The notes: a model not told the origin generated them from the sequence alone. A stretch of DNA of 64,000 nt from CALNYX01 sp942490925 (GCA_942490925.1 CALNYX010000017.1:1178001-1242000), one strand, 5' to 3'; positions 32,514 to 40,696 are shown, numbered from the stretch's first letter. Numbers and translations: made by a program.

Positions 32514-33767
32514 ATGATTTCATCTGGTTTAGAAACAGTTAGCAAACTATACGATCAGTGGATAGTATATGAAAATACATGCCATGGAATTCGCCCTCGG
32601 GATAATAATCCCCTGGCTACCTATACAGAATTCCCCAAAGAATACTGCCCTGGAGCTCCAGCCTATGAGCTCCCTCTCTACACCGTAGCGAGAGCAACCT
32701 GTACTGTTTTCACAGCACATCAACCTAGCCTTGACCTTCTAAAGAGATATCTTCAAGAAGAACTGATCCTTTTTCCTGTACATCCTGTAAATGTTGAAAA
32801 TGACCAAATTCCCCACATCCAGAAAATTTGCCTGGGTGATTTAAGCCACGCTCTTGTCAAGCCAACCTCCTCTACAAGAACAACCTATGTTTTAGGCGAA
32901 CCCACATTGACTCCGCATTGCATCAAAATGCACACCGACCTACGTATTACACGTTGGCGCAGACATATGGAAAGGCGTCAAGTAAGCCATGCCGTTGCGG
33001 TAACTAGAATATTCGAAGCCTCTACCGTTTTTGGTTCAGGCCTCGCTTACTTTCCAGAGTCAATCGGTGCCGTTTATGGAACTGAGGGGAGAAATAATGA
33101 CTGGGGATTTATCATCCGTGAGATGGAGTCTAGACCTTATCAACAAACCTTGCCTCACCAGATGATTCCACTCAATGCGCTCTATATTGCCCCTGATTCA
33201 GATATGCTCCCTTTACTTGCGAGAATGATTGAGCAATCCGACTGTAACCCCATTGAATTTATCACACAAAAAGTGATTCAGCCACTTCTTGAAGGTTGGA
33301 TTTCGATCTATTTGGAGACAGGCATTTTGCTTGAACCTCATGGACAAAATGTGATTGTTGAACTTGATGAGGATGGAGCAATCACACGTTTTGCACATCG
33401 CGACTTTGATTGTGACATCAATCGAGATATTGTTGAAGAGAAGGGTTACTCTCTTGAAGGGCTTAATCAAAACAACTTTTTCTCAACAGCTGGAGATGAT
33501 TGGGCTCCTCAAGGAGCTCCAGTGAGTATTGTCTTTGATAATTCAGTGCGGGTCGTCTTAGAAGCCCTTGCGAATCTAGGTCAACGCTACTTTGAAATTG
33601 ATCCGAACAATGTACGTGAGAATTGTCGCTCTTTTCTAAGCTCTCATTTCCAAGAGTTTTTAAGCAGGCATTTACCAAGCAACGGAAAGGCCTATAACCT
33701 CTCTCGGAAAGAGGGCGGAATTGAGGTGATAGAAAAAGAGCACGCTCCCGATTGGCGTAGCACCTAG
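32514..33767 (+). CDS. N-terminally shortened NIS siderophore synthetase (IucA/IucC-like) homologue
   Basis: A 417-residue protein; IucA/IucC enzymes are usually about 580-620. Recognisable are LILFPVHPVN (family IPVHPWQ), VKPTSSTRTTYV (family SSxRT, ATP and substrate contact), HCIKMHTDLRITRWRR (family KLSLNIKITNxxR), GILLEPHGQNVIVEL (family EAHGQN) and FAHRDFDCD (family RDFxG). The N-terminal HPxHPxxKxxxG segment of the family is not found. There is no siderophore transporter or second synthetase nearby. NIS enzymes join citrate or dicarboxylates to amines with ATP; whether this one is active is unknown. It shares its promoter pattern with Inc-like genes, so a secreted or host-directed role is another possibility. 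Confidence 0.65.
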   Translation: MISSGLETVSKLYDQWIVYENTCHGIRPRDNNPLATYTEFPKEYCPGAPAYELPLYTVARATCTVFTAHQPSLDLLKRYLQEELILFPVHPVNVENDQIPHIQKICLGDLSHALVKPTSSTRTTYVLGEPTLTPHCIKMHTDLRITRWRRHMERRQVSHAVAVTRIFEASTVFGSGLAYFPESIGAVYGTEGRNNDWGFIIREMESRPYQQTLPHQMIPLNALYIAPDSDMLPLLARMIEQSDCNPIEFITQKVIQPLLEGWISIYLETGILLEPHGQNVIVELDEDGAITRFAHRDFDCDINRDIVEEKGYSLEGLNQNNFFSTAGDDWAPQGAPVSIVFDNSVRVVLEALANLGQRYFEIDPNNVRENCRSFLSSHFQEFLSRHLPSNGKAYNLSRKEGGIEVIEKEHAPDWRST

Positions 33768-33774
33768 TAAACTT

Positions 33775-34155
33775 CTACGAAGCTGATTCTGCGAAAATCT
33801 CTTTCTGGTATTGCTCGAAGGGTCGTGCATCGTAAAACAACTCAATACGGGAAATAAGATCTCCTGTAAAAGAAACATAAGCTGCTCCACGACAAAATCC
33901 TACTGGATCTGGGCAGTCAAAATCATATGCTAACATCACCCCTTCCTTAGAACCACAAACCGTGCGAATAGTCAACTTTTGAAAAAAACCAAAGAAATGC
34001 TTCGATGCCTCTAAATAAGCATCGACTCCTTTAGATTCAGCCATAGGACCAACAAATTTAAGATCTGGATGCAAATATTTTTTTATTCCATTTAAATCCT
34101 TGGTAGCAAATGTATTGTAGTACTCCTCTACAAGTTTCATCTTTGCTGTGTCCAT
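33775..34155 (-). CDS. SnoaL-like (NTF2-fold) protein
   Basis: A 126-residue protein with the alpha+beta cone pattern of the SnoaL/NTF2 group: MKLVEEYYNTFATKDLNGIKKYLHPD at the N-terminus written here in part (EEYYNTFATKDLNGIKKYL), then strands with KFVGPM, LTIRTVCG, VMLAYDFDC and ISRIELFYDARPFEQY. Such proteins bind or isomerise small hydrophobic molecules; the ligand is unknown. It is divergent from a TetR regulator with 56 bp between the starts, the typical arrangement of a regulator and its target. It converges on the NIS-like gene with 7 bp between stops. Confidence 0.75.
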   Translation of the reverse strand: MDTAKMKLVEEYYNTFATKDLNGIKKYLHPDLKFVGPMAESKGVDAYLEASKHFFGFFQKLTIRTVCGSKEGVMLAYDFDCPDPVGFCRGAAYVSFTGDLISRIELFYDARPFEQYQKEIFAESAS

Positions 34156-34192
34156 AAAACCCTCCTATTTGGTTGACGATTTGAATTCATTG

Positions 34193-34240
34193 TTGTAAAC
34201 TACACTCAATTATGTCAAATAGTAAGAAAAGAGTTTACAA
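34193..34240. promoter_or_regulatory. Candidate TetR operator: inverted repeat TTGTAAAC ... GTTTACAA
   Basis: Perfect 8-bp arms at 34193-34200 and 34233-34240 lie around the tetR start codon at 34212. A second palindrome, TTGAATTCAT, lies at about 34181-34190 in the intergenic region. Either could be bound by the regulator to control both genes. The 32-bp gap is longer than a single TetR site, so DNA looping or two dimers would be needed. Confidence 0.35.
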
Positions 34241-34817
34241 GTCCGAGTCTAGAAAAGCTCAAGCTCTGAAGACGCGCCAATCTCTTTTTGAGGTTGCCAC
34301 TCAACTATTTGAAGAAGTAGGGTTTGAGAAAGTCACAATCGAAGTAATTGCCCAAGCTGCGCATGTCTCTCCATCAACTATCTACTCTTTGTTCAAATCA
34401 AAACTCGGGATATTGCGTGCGCTTCTTGACGAAGCGCTGCCACCTGAGGAGTTCTGGGACTTAGTCAAAGAGGCCAAACAGAGCACGCAAACTCGACAAC
34501 TCGAAATTACTGCGAAAATTTCTCGTCGTCTCTACGACGCAGAAAAAGCGCAAATGGCGCTTATTGCAGGAGCTTCAACCTTAGATCCTGATTTCAAAAA
34601 ACTTGAGATGGAAAGAGAAGAGAGGCGATATGATCGTCAAGATGAAACGGCTCGTTCGATTGCCCAACAAAATCGACTTGGACTCAAGCAAACAAAGGAT
34701 CTGCTGTGGCTTTTTTCGGGGCGTGATTTGTATCGCATGCTTGTAATTGAAAGAAGATGGTCATCAGACGCTTACGAAAAATGGCTTGCAGAGCATCTCA
34801 AACAGACTTTGCTATAA
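34212..34817 (+). CDS. TetR-family transcriptional regulator
   Basis: A 201-residue protein. The N-terminal DNA-binding domain has ARQSLFEVA-like TRQSLFEVATQLFEEVGFEK, VTIEVIAQAAHVSPSTIYSL and FKSKLGILRALL, the classic TetR helix-turn-helix. The C-terminal ligand domain is helical. It probably represses the divergent SnoaL-like gene and itself. TetR regulators are scarce in reduced chlamydial genomes, so the pair is likely an acquired unit. A strong hairpin follows its stop codon at 34819-34865. Confidence 0.88.
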   Translation: MSNSKKRVYKSESRKAQALKTRQSLFEVATQLFEEVGFEKVTIEVIAQAAHVSPSTIYSLFKSKLGILRALLDEALPPEEFWDLVKEAKQSTQTRQLEITAKISRRLYDAEKAQMALIAGASTLDPDFKKLEMEREERRYDRQDETARSIAQQNRLGLKQTKDLLWLFSGRDLYRMLVIERRWSSDAYEKWLAEHLKQTLL

Positions 34818-34818
34818 T

Positions 34819-34865
34819 GGGTAGAATATACTGCAAGTCTCTTCAACTTGCAGTACATTCTATCC
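34819..34865. terminator. Long hairpin after tetR, no U-tract
   Basis: GGTAGAATATACTGCAAGT and ACTTGCAGTACATTCTATCC form a stem of about 20 bp with one or two mismatches and a 7-nt loop, starting 2 bp after the tetR stop. There is no run of T, so intrinsic termination is uncertain; it may stabilise mRNA ends or insulate the exbB unit. Confidence 0.5.
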
Positions 34866-34917
34866 ATTTCAAGAAGAAGATTGCGCGCATCTGCCTGTTT
34901 GAATTAAGATTTCAGGC

Positions 34918-35610
34918 ATGAACCCACTATTCAACGCCTACGCCACCTCTGACCTTTTTGGAAAACTGATCTTTCAAGCCCTGTTTCTATTATCCATCAT
35001 CACTTGGGTGATCTTTATCCAAAAATACTTCCAGCAACGCTCCGCTCGTTTTGCTGGCACCTCTCTTGTCTCAACATTCAAGAAAAAAGCGCAAGGGCCG
35101 CTCAACTTCGATCTGAAAGAAGCCATGCATCCCTATGCAGCCATCTATCAAAACTTGAAACAACACGCCATTGAACTGCTCAACAAAAATCGCTACGCCC
35201 TTGGTGAAGGAGAAAAAGTCTGTCTCTCACGAAGCGATATCGAGCTGCTCCAAAGTCATATGCATAGTTCAATTTCATCTGAGAGCAAAAAACTGGAACG
35301 CAAACTCTTTATCCTCTCAACAGTCGTCAGTCTTGCTCCCTTTTTGGGGCTGCTTGGAACTGTCTGGGGAATCCTGCTGACCTTTGCGGAGTTGCAATCT
35401 GGGGGAAGCGTGAATGCAAACGCAACGATTATGGGAGGACTTGCTATGGCGCTTGGCACCACTGTCTTGGGACTGCTTGTTGCCATCCCCGCGCTCATTG
35501 CCTACAACTACCTAAGAGCTTCAACGCGCCACTTCACAGCTGAAATGGAAGATTTTGCCCAACTCCTTGTTGGCTCTGTTGAACTCCACTATCGTAAAGT
35601 CGATTTATGA
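34918..35610 (+). CDS. exbB: ExbB/TolQ-family proton channel
   Basis: A 230-residue inner-membrane protein: helix 1 near residues 18-36 (LFLLSIITWVIFIQKYF), a cytoplasmic domain, helix 2 with LSTVVSLAPFLGLLGTVWGI and helix 3 with GLAMALGTTVLGLLVAIPAL. The LGLLGTVWGI and GLAMALxTTxxGLxVAIPA patterns define the family. With ExbD it uses proton motive force to drive the partner protein encoded downstream. The following tolB and pal suggest a Tol-Pal-type function in outer membrane constriction; iron uptake is an alternative. Confidence 0.92.
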   Translation: MNPLFNAYATSDLFGKLIFQALFLLSIITWVIFIQKYFQQRSARFAGTSLVSTFKKKAQGPLNFDLKEAMHPYAAIYQNLKQHAIELLNKNRYALGEGEKVCLSRSDIELLQSHMHSSISSESKKLERKLFILSTVVSLAPFLGLLGTVWGILLTFAELQSGGSVNANATIMGGLAMALGTTVLGLLVAIPALIAYNYLRASTRHFTAEMEDFAQLLVGSVELHYRKVDL

Positions 35611-36005
35611 ACGAATTGGAAGACGCTGAAATCAATCTCACTCCGCTGATCGATGTGGTCTTCGTGATTTTGATCATGTTCATCATCGTGGCGCCGCTGC
35701 TCGAGCTCGACCGTGTCTCTCTGGCTGAAGGGCCGCCTCTTGACGCCGCCACAGCTGTCGCCATTGAAAGCAAAAGCCCCATCACCATTCATGTGCTAGG
35801 CGACAACTCACTACTGTACAACAAACAAAACGTCTCTCTAAAAGAACTCGCCAAACACTTAGAAGTCGCCAAGCTCCATCACCCTAAAGAGCGTCCTCAA
35901 CTTTTCCAAGACAAAAATGCCCAATTTGGCACGTATCAGTCAGTGAAAAATGTCGTGGCAGCAGCCGGCTTTGATGAACTCGATGTGATTCTCAAACCGG
36001 AGTAG
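35607..36005 (+). CDS. exbD: ExbD/TolR-family protein
   Basis: A 132-residue protein with a short cytoplasmic tail containing INLTPLIDVVFVILIMFIIV, where the aspartate of PLIDV is the essential proton-carrying residue, followed by a periplasmic domain. It starts by a 4-bp ATGA overlap with exbB and ends 2 bp before the TonB-like gene, so all three are co-translated. Confidence 0.93.
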   Translation: MNELEDAEINLTPLIDVVFVILIMFIIVAPLLELDRVSLAEGPPLDAATAVAIESKSPITIHVLGDNSLLYNKQNVSLKELAKHLEVAKLHHPKERPQLFQDKNAQFGTYQSVKNVVAAAGFDELDVILKPE

Positions 36006-36007
36006 AG

Positions 36008-36682
36008 ATGAAGATTACCCTTCTTGTCACTCTCTGTCACCTGCTCTGCCTCTTCCCTCTATGCAAAGGGCCTAAGACTCCAAAAAGGGCAACACATGTG
36101 ACTGTGCGTACCGTCACTGTGCAGAAAGCTGCCCCTGTAGTTGCAGCAAAGTCAAAACCAGCATCTGTGGGCGCAAAACCCCAAAAACCAGCACCAGTCG
36201 TTACTAAAGCTCCAACTCCAAAGCCAGCACCTGTTGTTACTAAAGCTCCAGAGCCAACCAAAAGCGTTGCACCAGCAAAAAAACAGAGCAGCGCTCAACC
36301 GAATCAAGAGAAACTTCTCGCACTGATGGAGCAGAGTTTGGCAACTTTGGAGACTCAACCACAAAAAGTTGCGCAAACAGTCGTTGCTGCACCAAAAATC
36401 GCAGCACTCAAAAGCGAATGCCTCGAAGAGGGTGTTTACCAAGATCTATTGATGACCTATTTGCAAGAGGCATTGGAGTTTCCAGAAAAAGGTGAAGTCA
36501 AACTTCGCCTAACGCTCTCTAGAACTGGCTCTGTCACAGCAGTTTCTGTTGTCACTGCATCAAGCAGCAAAAATCAAAGCTATGTGACAGCCTCTTTACC
36601 AACTCTGCAGTTCCCTGCATTTGAAAGTCATTTCAAAGGGGAGAAATCACACACTTTTTCTGTAACGCTAGTTTCTCGTTGA
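36008..36682 (+). CDS. TonB/TolA-like energy transducer
   Basis: A 224-residue protein with an N-terminal hydrophobic anchor (2-18, LLVTLCHLLCLFPL), a Pro/Ala/Lys-rich extended region (about 40-100) with the tandem repeat KPAPVVTKAP, a helical linker, and a C-terminal TonB_C/TolA-like domain with GEVKLRLTLSRTGSVTAV and LQFPAFES. The domain order and location after exbBD support a role as the periplasm-spanning arm. Sequence is not close to TonB or TolA of E. coli; the gene order with tolB and pal favours TolA. Confidence 0.78.
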   Translation: MKITLLVTLCHLLCLFPLCKGPKTPKRATHVTVRTVTVQKAAPVVAAKSKPASVGAKPQKPAPVVTKAPTPKPAPVVTKAPEPTKSVAPAKKQSSAQPNQEKLLALMEQSLATLETQPQKVAQTVVAAPKIAALKSECLEEGVYQDLLMTYLQEALEFPEKGEVKLRLTLSRTGSVTAVSVVTASSSKNQSYVTASLPTLQFPAFESHFKGEKSHTFSVTLVSR

Positions 36683-36702
36683 TTCCGTTTCGTTTTTCTG
36701 TT

Positions 36703-38052
36703 ATGTCATTTGACATGATGCGAATTTTATTTCTCTTTTTTCTTTGCTATGCTCCTTTATTTGCTGAAGAAGAAATCGTTGTACATGTCTCCTCTGCAGA
36801 CAGGTTAGCTACCCTCTCACTTAACCCTATCCAAGATCGTGGTGCTCACCTTGAGAAAAGCTATCTCAACTCTCTAGAAAAAATCCTCCACTTTGATCTC
36901 AGCCATAATGGACGCACCGATGTAGTCAAAGCGAAGTGTAGTGGCTCACTACTCGATCGTGAAAAGTGGCGCCAATCTGGAGTCGATTATGCCGTTGAAG
37001 TCATCGCTGCAAAAAATGCTCTTTCAATCAAAGCCCTGAATGTCCGCACAGGAAGCGTCAAGAAGCTCGACGGAATCTCGCTTTCAGGCTCTCTCAACGA
37101 GGATCGTCTGAAAATGCATCAAGTCGCCGATGCGATTCATCAAGCCTTTTTCCATGAACCTGGTATCGCTACAACACGCGTTCTCTATACGTTGCGTACG
37201 CGCAAAAGCACCACTTCAACTCAATGGGTTTCTGAGGTTTGGGAGTGTGATTACGATGGTGGAAATACTAAACAGATCACACAGGATGGCCACCTTTGCG
37301 TGACACCTATCTATCTTCCTTCAGAAAAAGGAAAGCATTGTCAAAACTTTCTGTTTGTCTCCTATAAAATCGGACAACCCAAAATCTATTCTAGCCACAC
37401 CCAGCATGGTAGCTCTAAGCGGCTTACCTATTTGAAAGGGAACCAGTTGATGCCGTCTATTTCACCCAAGCAAGACACCATTGCCTTTATCTGTGATGTC
37501 AGCGGCAACCCCGATCTCTTCATTCAAGATTTCTCGCTCGAAAAGGGCGTCATTGGCAAACCAAGGCAGATCTTCTCAGCCCCTTCAGCTGCGCAAGGCT
37601 CCCCAACTTTTAGCCCTGATGGCAATCAGATCGCCTTTGTCTCCAACAAAGATGGCTCCGCACGCATCTATACCATGTCAGTGCCTGACAAAAATACACG
37701 CGATATTACTGGTCCCCGTCTGATCTCTAGACAAAACCGCGACAACACTAGCCCTGCCTGGTCTCCAGATGGGAAAAAACTCGCCTATTGCAGCTCAACT
37801 AAAGGCGTACGACAGATCTGGGTCTATGACTTTGAGAAAGGTGAAGAGACCCAGCTAACCGATGGCCCAACGCACAAAGAGAATCCTGCATGGGCTCCAA
37901 ACAGTCTCCATCTAGTTTTTAACTCAGCAACGGCCACCCACGCCGAACTCTACCTGATCAACTTGAACCAGAAGAAAGCTGTCAAGATCTCTTCAGGAGC
38001 AGGAGAGAAACGCTTTCCAGCGTGGGAGCCACTAAAAATCGATCCAACTTAA
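36703..38052 (+). CDS. tolB: Tol-Pal system beta-propeller protein TolB
   Basis: A 449-residue periplasmic protein with signal peptide (MMRILFLFFLCYAPLFA), an N-terminal alpha/beta domain (about 30-160) and a six-bladed propeller with repeats such as SPTFSPDGNQIAFVSNKDGS, SPAWSPDGKKLAYCSS and NPAWAPNSLHLVFNS. It links the inner membrane Tol complex with Pal. The start is uncertain; ATG 36703 gives a normal signal peptide, while a TTG at 36679 overlaps the previous stop. Confidence 0.92.
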   Translation: MSFDMMRILFLFFLCYAPLFAEEEIVVHVSSADRLATLSLNPIQDRGAHLEKSYLNSLEKILHFDLSHNGRTDVVKAKCSGSLLDREKWRQSGVDYAVEVIAAKNALSIKALNVRTGSVKKLDGISLSGSLNEDRLKMHQVADAIHQAFFHEPGIATTRVLYTLRTRKSTTSTQWVSEVWECDYDGGNTKQITQDGHLCVTPIYLPSEKGKHCQNFLFVSYKIGQPKIYSSHTQHGSSKRLTYLKGNQLMPSISPKQDTIAFICDVSGNPDLFIQDFSLEKGVIGKPRQIFSAPSAAQGSPTFSPDGNQIAFVSNKDGSARIYTMSVPDKNTRDITGPRLISRQNRDNTSPAWSPDGKKLAYCSSTKGVRQIWVYDFEKGEETQLTDGPTHKENPAWAPNSLHLVFNSATATHAELYLINLNQKKAVKISSGAGEKRFPAWEPLKIDPT

Positions 38053-38061
38053 GAGGTGATC

Positions 38062-38736
38062 ATGAAAAAAACACTGCTTCTAGCACTTGTCCTTGCGGCA
38101 ACACTTACAAGCTGCTACCGCACCTCACGTGAGACGTGGGAAGATAGCAAAACATGTGGACGTTATGTCGGTAAAGGTTTACGTGCACTTATCTTTGGAC
38201 AACATGCAGATCAAAAGGATTACGCCTATCTCAACAATTGGCAAAAAGAGCCTGAATACATTCCGCTCGCAGACTCAGAATATAAATCTATGGAAATGGC
38301 TGAATATGTCGCGCCACAAGCCAAAGAGTCTCCTGGAGATCCAGGTTCTCTTCTGCCTGGAGTTGAAGCCTTTATCAATCCAGCTGGCTACTTAGCAGGC
38401 CTTTTTTCGAACGTCCATTTCGACACAGATAACTACTCCGTTAAAGGAGACGATAATTCACACATGCTGCACGAAGTAGCCAAATACCTCATTAAAAGCC
38501 CTAGAACTTATATCTTCATCGAAGGACATGCCGATGAGCGAGGCGCTGCAGCCTACAACCTAGCACTTGGTTCAAGACGCGCAAACGCCGTGCGCACCTA
38601 CTTGATCCAAAACGGAGTCAACCCCGATCAACTCTTCACCATCTCCTATGGGAAAGAGCGTCCTCTAGTCAATGGACACGACGCTCCAACCTGGCAGAAA
38701 AACCGTCGAGCCCAGTTTAAACTCTATGATCGTTAA
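38062..38736 (+). CDS. pal: Peptidoglycan-associated lipoprotein Pal (OmpA domain)
   Basis: A 224-residue lipoprotein with lipobox LTSC (Cys near residue 18) and a C-terminal OmpA-like domain: VHFDTDNYSVKGD, YIFIEGHADERGAAAYNLAL, GSRRANAVRTYLIQNGV and ISYGKERPLV. The GHADERG aspartate and the arginine of SRRAN bind meso-diaminopimelate of peptidoglycan, which fits the presence of rodA, mreB and septal-type wall synthesis. Start ATG 38062 follows AGAGGTGATC. The end overlaps the LysM gene by 11 bp. Confidence 0.93.
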   Translation: MKKTLLLALVLAATLTSCYRTSRETWEDSKTCGRYVGKGLRALIFGQHADQKDYAYLNNWQKEPEYIPLADSEYKSMEMAEYVAPQAKESPGDPGSLLPGVEAFINPAGYLAGLFSNVHFDTDNYSVKGDDNSHMLHEVAKYLIKSPRTYIFIEGHADERGAAAYNLALGSRRANAVRTYLIQNGVNPDQLFTISYGKERPLVNGHDAPTWQKNRRAQFKLYDR

Positions 38737-39283
38737 GCTACTGTTTTTACTAGCCTTGAGCGCTCCCCTTTGGGGAGCGCCTAATCGCGACCAAGTCGCA
38801 TTGCAAGAAGTGCGTAGCTCTTTTCAAGAGCTTAGCTACCGTATTAACAGCCACCAAGTTGAGCTTGATCTACTGTTAGAACGGCTCCAAGCCCTTGAAG
38901 AGAAAACAGGTCGACTCAATCAGAGCAGCTCAACAGAAAATCGTCTTTCACAGATCGAAAAGAACCAAAAGAGTCTCGCTTCAGATTTCAAGACCTTAAA
39001 AGGCCACCTTGAAAAGACAAATAGCTCACTCACCTCCTGCCAATCTAAACTCACTCAACTCGATAAACAGCTTTCAACAGACATCAAGTCGCTTAAAAAC
39101 TCACTCCAATCAATGGTTGTGCTACTTAAAGGTGGCAACGAGGGCAAAATCTACACCGTCAAGCCTGGAGACTCTTTAGGCAAAATTGCCCTCAACTTGA
39201 AGACTGACACCAAAACGCTCAAATCCCTCAACAACCTGAGCGCAGACACCATCTATGTCGGCCAAAAACTCAAGCTCCCTTAA
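38726..39283 (+). CDS. Coiled-coil LysM protein
   Basis: A 185-residue exported protein. The signal peptide is MIVKLLFLLALSAPLWG, a coiled coil covers about residues 20-130, and a single LysM motif is at the C-terminus (KIYTVKPGDSLGKIALNLKT ... YVGQKLKLP). It should bind glycan strands of peptidoglycan and is reminiscent of CpoB/YbgF (which follows pal in many bacteria) fused to LysM in place of TPRs. I chose ATG 38726 because it starts the signal peptide and overlaps the pal stop. A hairpin GCGCTCCCC-TTT-GGGGAGCGC (38759-38780) lies in its signal-peptide codons. Confidence 0.85.
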   Translation: MIVKLLFLLALSAPLWGAPNRDQVALQEVRSSFQELSYRINSHQVELDLLLERLQALEEKTGRLNQSSSTENRLSQIEKNQKSLASDFKTLKGHLEKTNSSLTSCQSKLTQLDKQLSTDIKSLKNSLQSMVVLLKGGNEGKIYTVKPGDSLGKIALNLKTDTKTLKSLNNLSADTIYVGQKLKLP

Positions 39284-39301
39284 TTGGAAATTAATCTCAT
39301 G

Positions 39302-39333
39302 TTAATAAAAATCTAAAACTCCTGTGTTATAAT
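39302..39333 (+). promoter_or_regulatory. TTAAWW-N20-TAWAAT promoter element (gene at 39357)
   Basis: TTAATA at 39302-39307 and TATAAT at 39328-39333. The inner repeat is degenerate here (CTAAA in place of TTAAT). The -10 ends 23 bp before the start codon. Confidence 0.5.
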
Positions 39334-39356
39334 AAGCTCAAGATAAAGGACTTATT

Positions 39357-39725
39357 ATGACAAATCCAATTACAAATTTTACTCGAGAGCATCCAGGTCT
39401 TACAGCCTTGCTTGGGACTTTGCTTGTTGCTGCAATTGCGCTTCCAATCATTGGAACCCAAACGCATCTCCTCTCCTCATTTGCACATATTGTCACAACA
39501 CCATCTATGGTCGTTGCGCCAGCTATATATGCTGGCCTAGCAGTAGCTGGAGTTCTTACCGTAGGAACTATCGCTCTAGATGTAAAACGAGCTAAAGTCA
39601 GAAAAGAGAAAGGCTCGCCATATAGCCCAATTCAAGCCACTGACAATACCACTCGGAGAAGTCCACCTACGACTCGCTTTGCTATGTGGAGGTACCCTCG
39701 CTACGATGTTCTTGGCGACGATTAA
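39357..39725 (+). CDS. Small two-helix membrane protein, cluster member 1
   Basis: A 122-residue protein beginning MTNPITNFTREHPGLTALLG: a polar leader ending in HPG, helix 1 about 15-35, a loop with THLLSSFAHIVTT, helix 2 about 57-80 and a basic tail (VKRAKVRKEKGS) with a Thr/Arg-rich end. The HPxxT start of helix 1 is shared with members 2 and 3, so it belongs to the same family though more divergent. No signal peptide. Candidate inclusion-membrane protein by topology. Confidence 0.65.
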   Translation: MTNPITNFTREHPGLTALLGTLLVAAIALPIIGTQTHLLSSFAHIVTTPSMVVAPAIYAGLAVAGVLTVGTIALDVKRAKVRKEKGSPYSPIQATDNTTRRSPPTTRFAMWRYPRYDVLGDD

Positions 39726-39743
39726 TTGAAAATTATTACTACC

Positions 39744-39775
39744 TTAAATTGATATTAATACTCATCTGTTAAAAT
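39744..39775 (+). promoter_or_regulatory. TTAAWW-N20-TAWAAT promoter element (gene at 39817)
   Basis: TTAAAT at 39744-39749, inner TTAAT at 39755-39759, TAAAAT at 39770-39775. Confidence 0.6.
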
Positions 39776-39816
39776 AATAACTATAAAAAACAAACCAGTA
39801 TAAAAGGAGATCAAAG

Positions 39817-40137
39817 ATGAGTATTTCAACAGGATGTCAAAATGTAGGTAAAGTCTCTCAGTGGATGCAAAAACACCCACGAACAGTCGTTGCAGCAACA
39901 ATTACAACAGCAGTTTTAGCAGCTCTAACAGCTCTAATGGCTGGTGGTAGCTTAACATCAATGTTAGGTGCAACAGGAGCTCAGGCGATGATGTTCGGTG
40001 CTGGAGGCCTAACAGGGGCAGCAATTTATGGCCTTAACAGACTACGTAAGTACGAAGGTGAAAAAAGTAAAACAGACGCTATTCTCGTCAACAATGGGAT
40101 CACTCCAGGTCAACCACCAAAGGCAGAAAACGTTTAA
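39817..40137 (+). CDS. Small two-helix membrane protein, cluster member 2
   Basis: A 106-residue protein with the family layout in its clearest form: leader (1-19), KHPRTVVAATITTAVLAALT (helix 1 about 20-43), a Gly-rich turn with GGSLTSMLGATGAQAM, helix 2 about 57-75 (FGAGGLTGAAIYGL) and the charged stop NRLRKYEGEKS, then a polar tail. Members 3 and 4 share HPRT or HKKT, GAxxAEAMxF and LRKYExEKS. RBS AAAAGGAGAT precedes the start. A strong terminator follows at 40157. Confidence 0.68.
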   Translation: MSISTGCQNVGKVSQWMQKHPRTVVAATITTAVLAALTALMAGGSLTSMLGATGAQAMMFGAGGLTGAAIYGLNRLRKYEGEKSKTDAILVNNGITPGQPPKAENV

Positions 40138-40156
40138 TTGCAACTCAGTTGCACTG

Positions 40157-40189
40157 AAGGCCTCTAGAAGTTCTAGAGGCCTTTTTTTT
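40157..40189 (+). terminator. Rho-independent terminator after member 2
   Basis: AAGGCCTCTAGAA and TTCTAGAGGCCTT form a long GC-containing stem with minimal loop, followed by a run of T (40182-40189). It separates member 2 from the promoter of member 3, so these are single-gene transcripts. Confidence 0.85.
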
Positions 40190-40208
40190 ATGGGAATTTA
40201 GCAAGATA

Positions 40209-40240
40209 TTAAAACTAGCTTAATATAATAGCAGTAAAAT
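40209..40240 (+). promoter_or_regulatory. TTAAWW-N20-TAWAAT promoter element (gene at 40274)
   Basis: TTAAAA at 40209-40214, inner TTAAT at 40220-40224, TAAAAT at 40235-40240. Confidence 0.6.
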
Positions 40241-40273
40241 AGTAATCATACAAAACATACAAATGAGAATAAA

Positions 40274-40696
40274 ATGGCTGATTTTGCATATACCTGTTTA
40301 GAGAGAAGCTCAACAAGTAATTGGGTGCATACTCATCCAAGAACGATTGCTGTTACCGTTGTGGTAGCAGTAGCGTTCGCAGCGTTGATCGGTGTTAGCC
40401 ATACTGCATCTCTCGTTGGCCCTACAGCAGCAGAGGCAATCATGCTTGGAGCTGGTGGACTCACAATGTCAGCTCTCATCGTGCTTAAGAAATTAAACAG
40501 GTATGAAAGCGAGAAAAGCTACGTACAGTTTGATGCAGCTCTTTACGAAGACACACAGTATGCAAAAAGCCCCGTTTCTAGCCCGGCACCAGCTAGAGAA
40601 AAGCAAACCACTAATAATGAACGAAAAGAATCCATTTCTGGTAGCCTGAGTGAATATTACGACTTCACTAAAAATCCAGCCTATGAAGAAGAGTGA
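40274..40696 (+). CDS. Small two-helix membrane protein, cluster member 3
   Basis: A 140-residue paralogue of members 2 and 4: THPRTIAVTVVVAVAFAALI (helix 1 about 20-41), turn with VGPTAAEAIMLGAGGLT, helix 2 about 56-72, then KKLNRYESEKS. Its hydrophilic tail is longer (about 60 residues) and has tyrosines in acidic settings such as SEYYDF and NPAYEEE, reminiscent of eukaryotic tyrosine-phosphorylation sites; this resemblance is weak evidence for a host-facing tail. Confidence 0.66.
   Translation: MADFAYTCLERSSTSNWVHTHPRTIAVTVVVAVAFAALIGVSHTASLVGPTAAEAIMLGAGGLTMSALIVLKKLNRYESEKSYVQFDAALYEDTQYAKSPVSSPAPAREKQTTNNERKESISGSLSEYYDFTKNPAYEEE

Noticed and set aside
36679..36702. TTG start for tolB overlapping the previous stop
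   Set aside because: Possible by coupling, but ATG 36703 gives a normal signal peptide; kept only as an alternative.
38759..38780. Hairpin GCGCTCCCC-TTT-GGGGAGCGC as terminator of pal
   Set aside because: It lies within the signal-peptide codons of the overlapping LysM gene and has no T-run.
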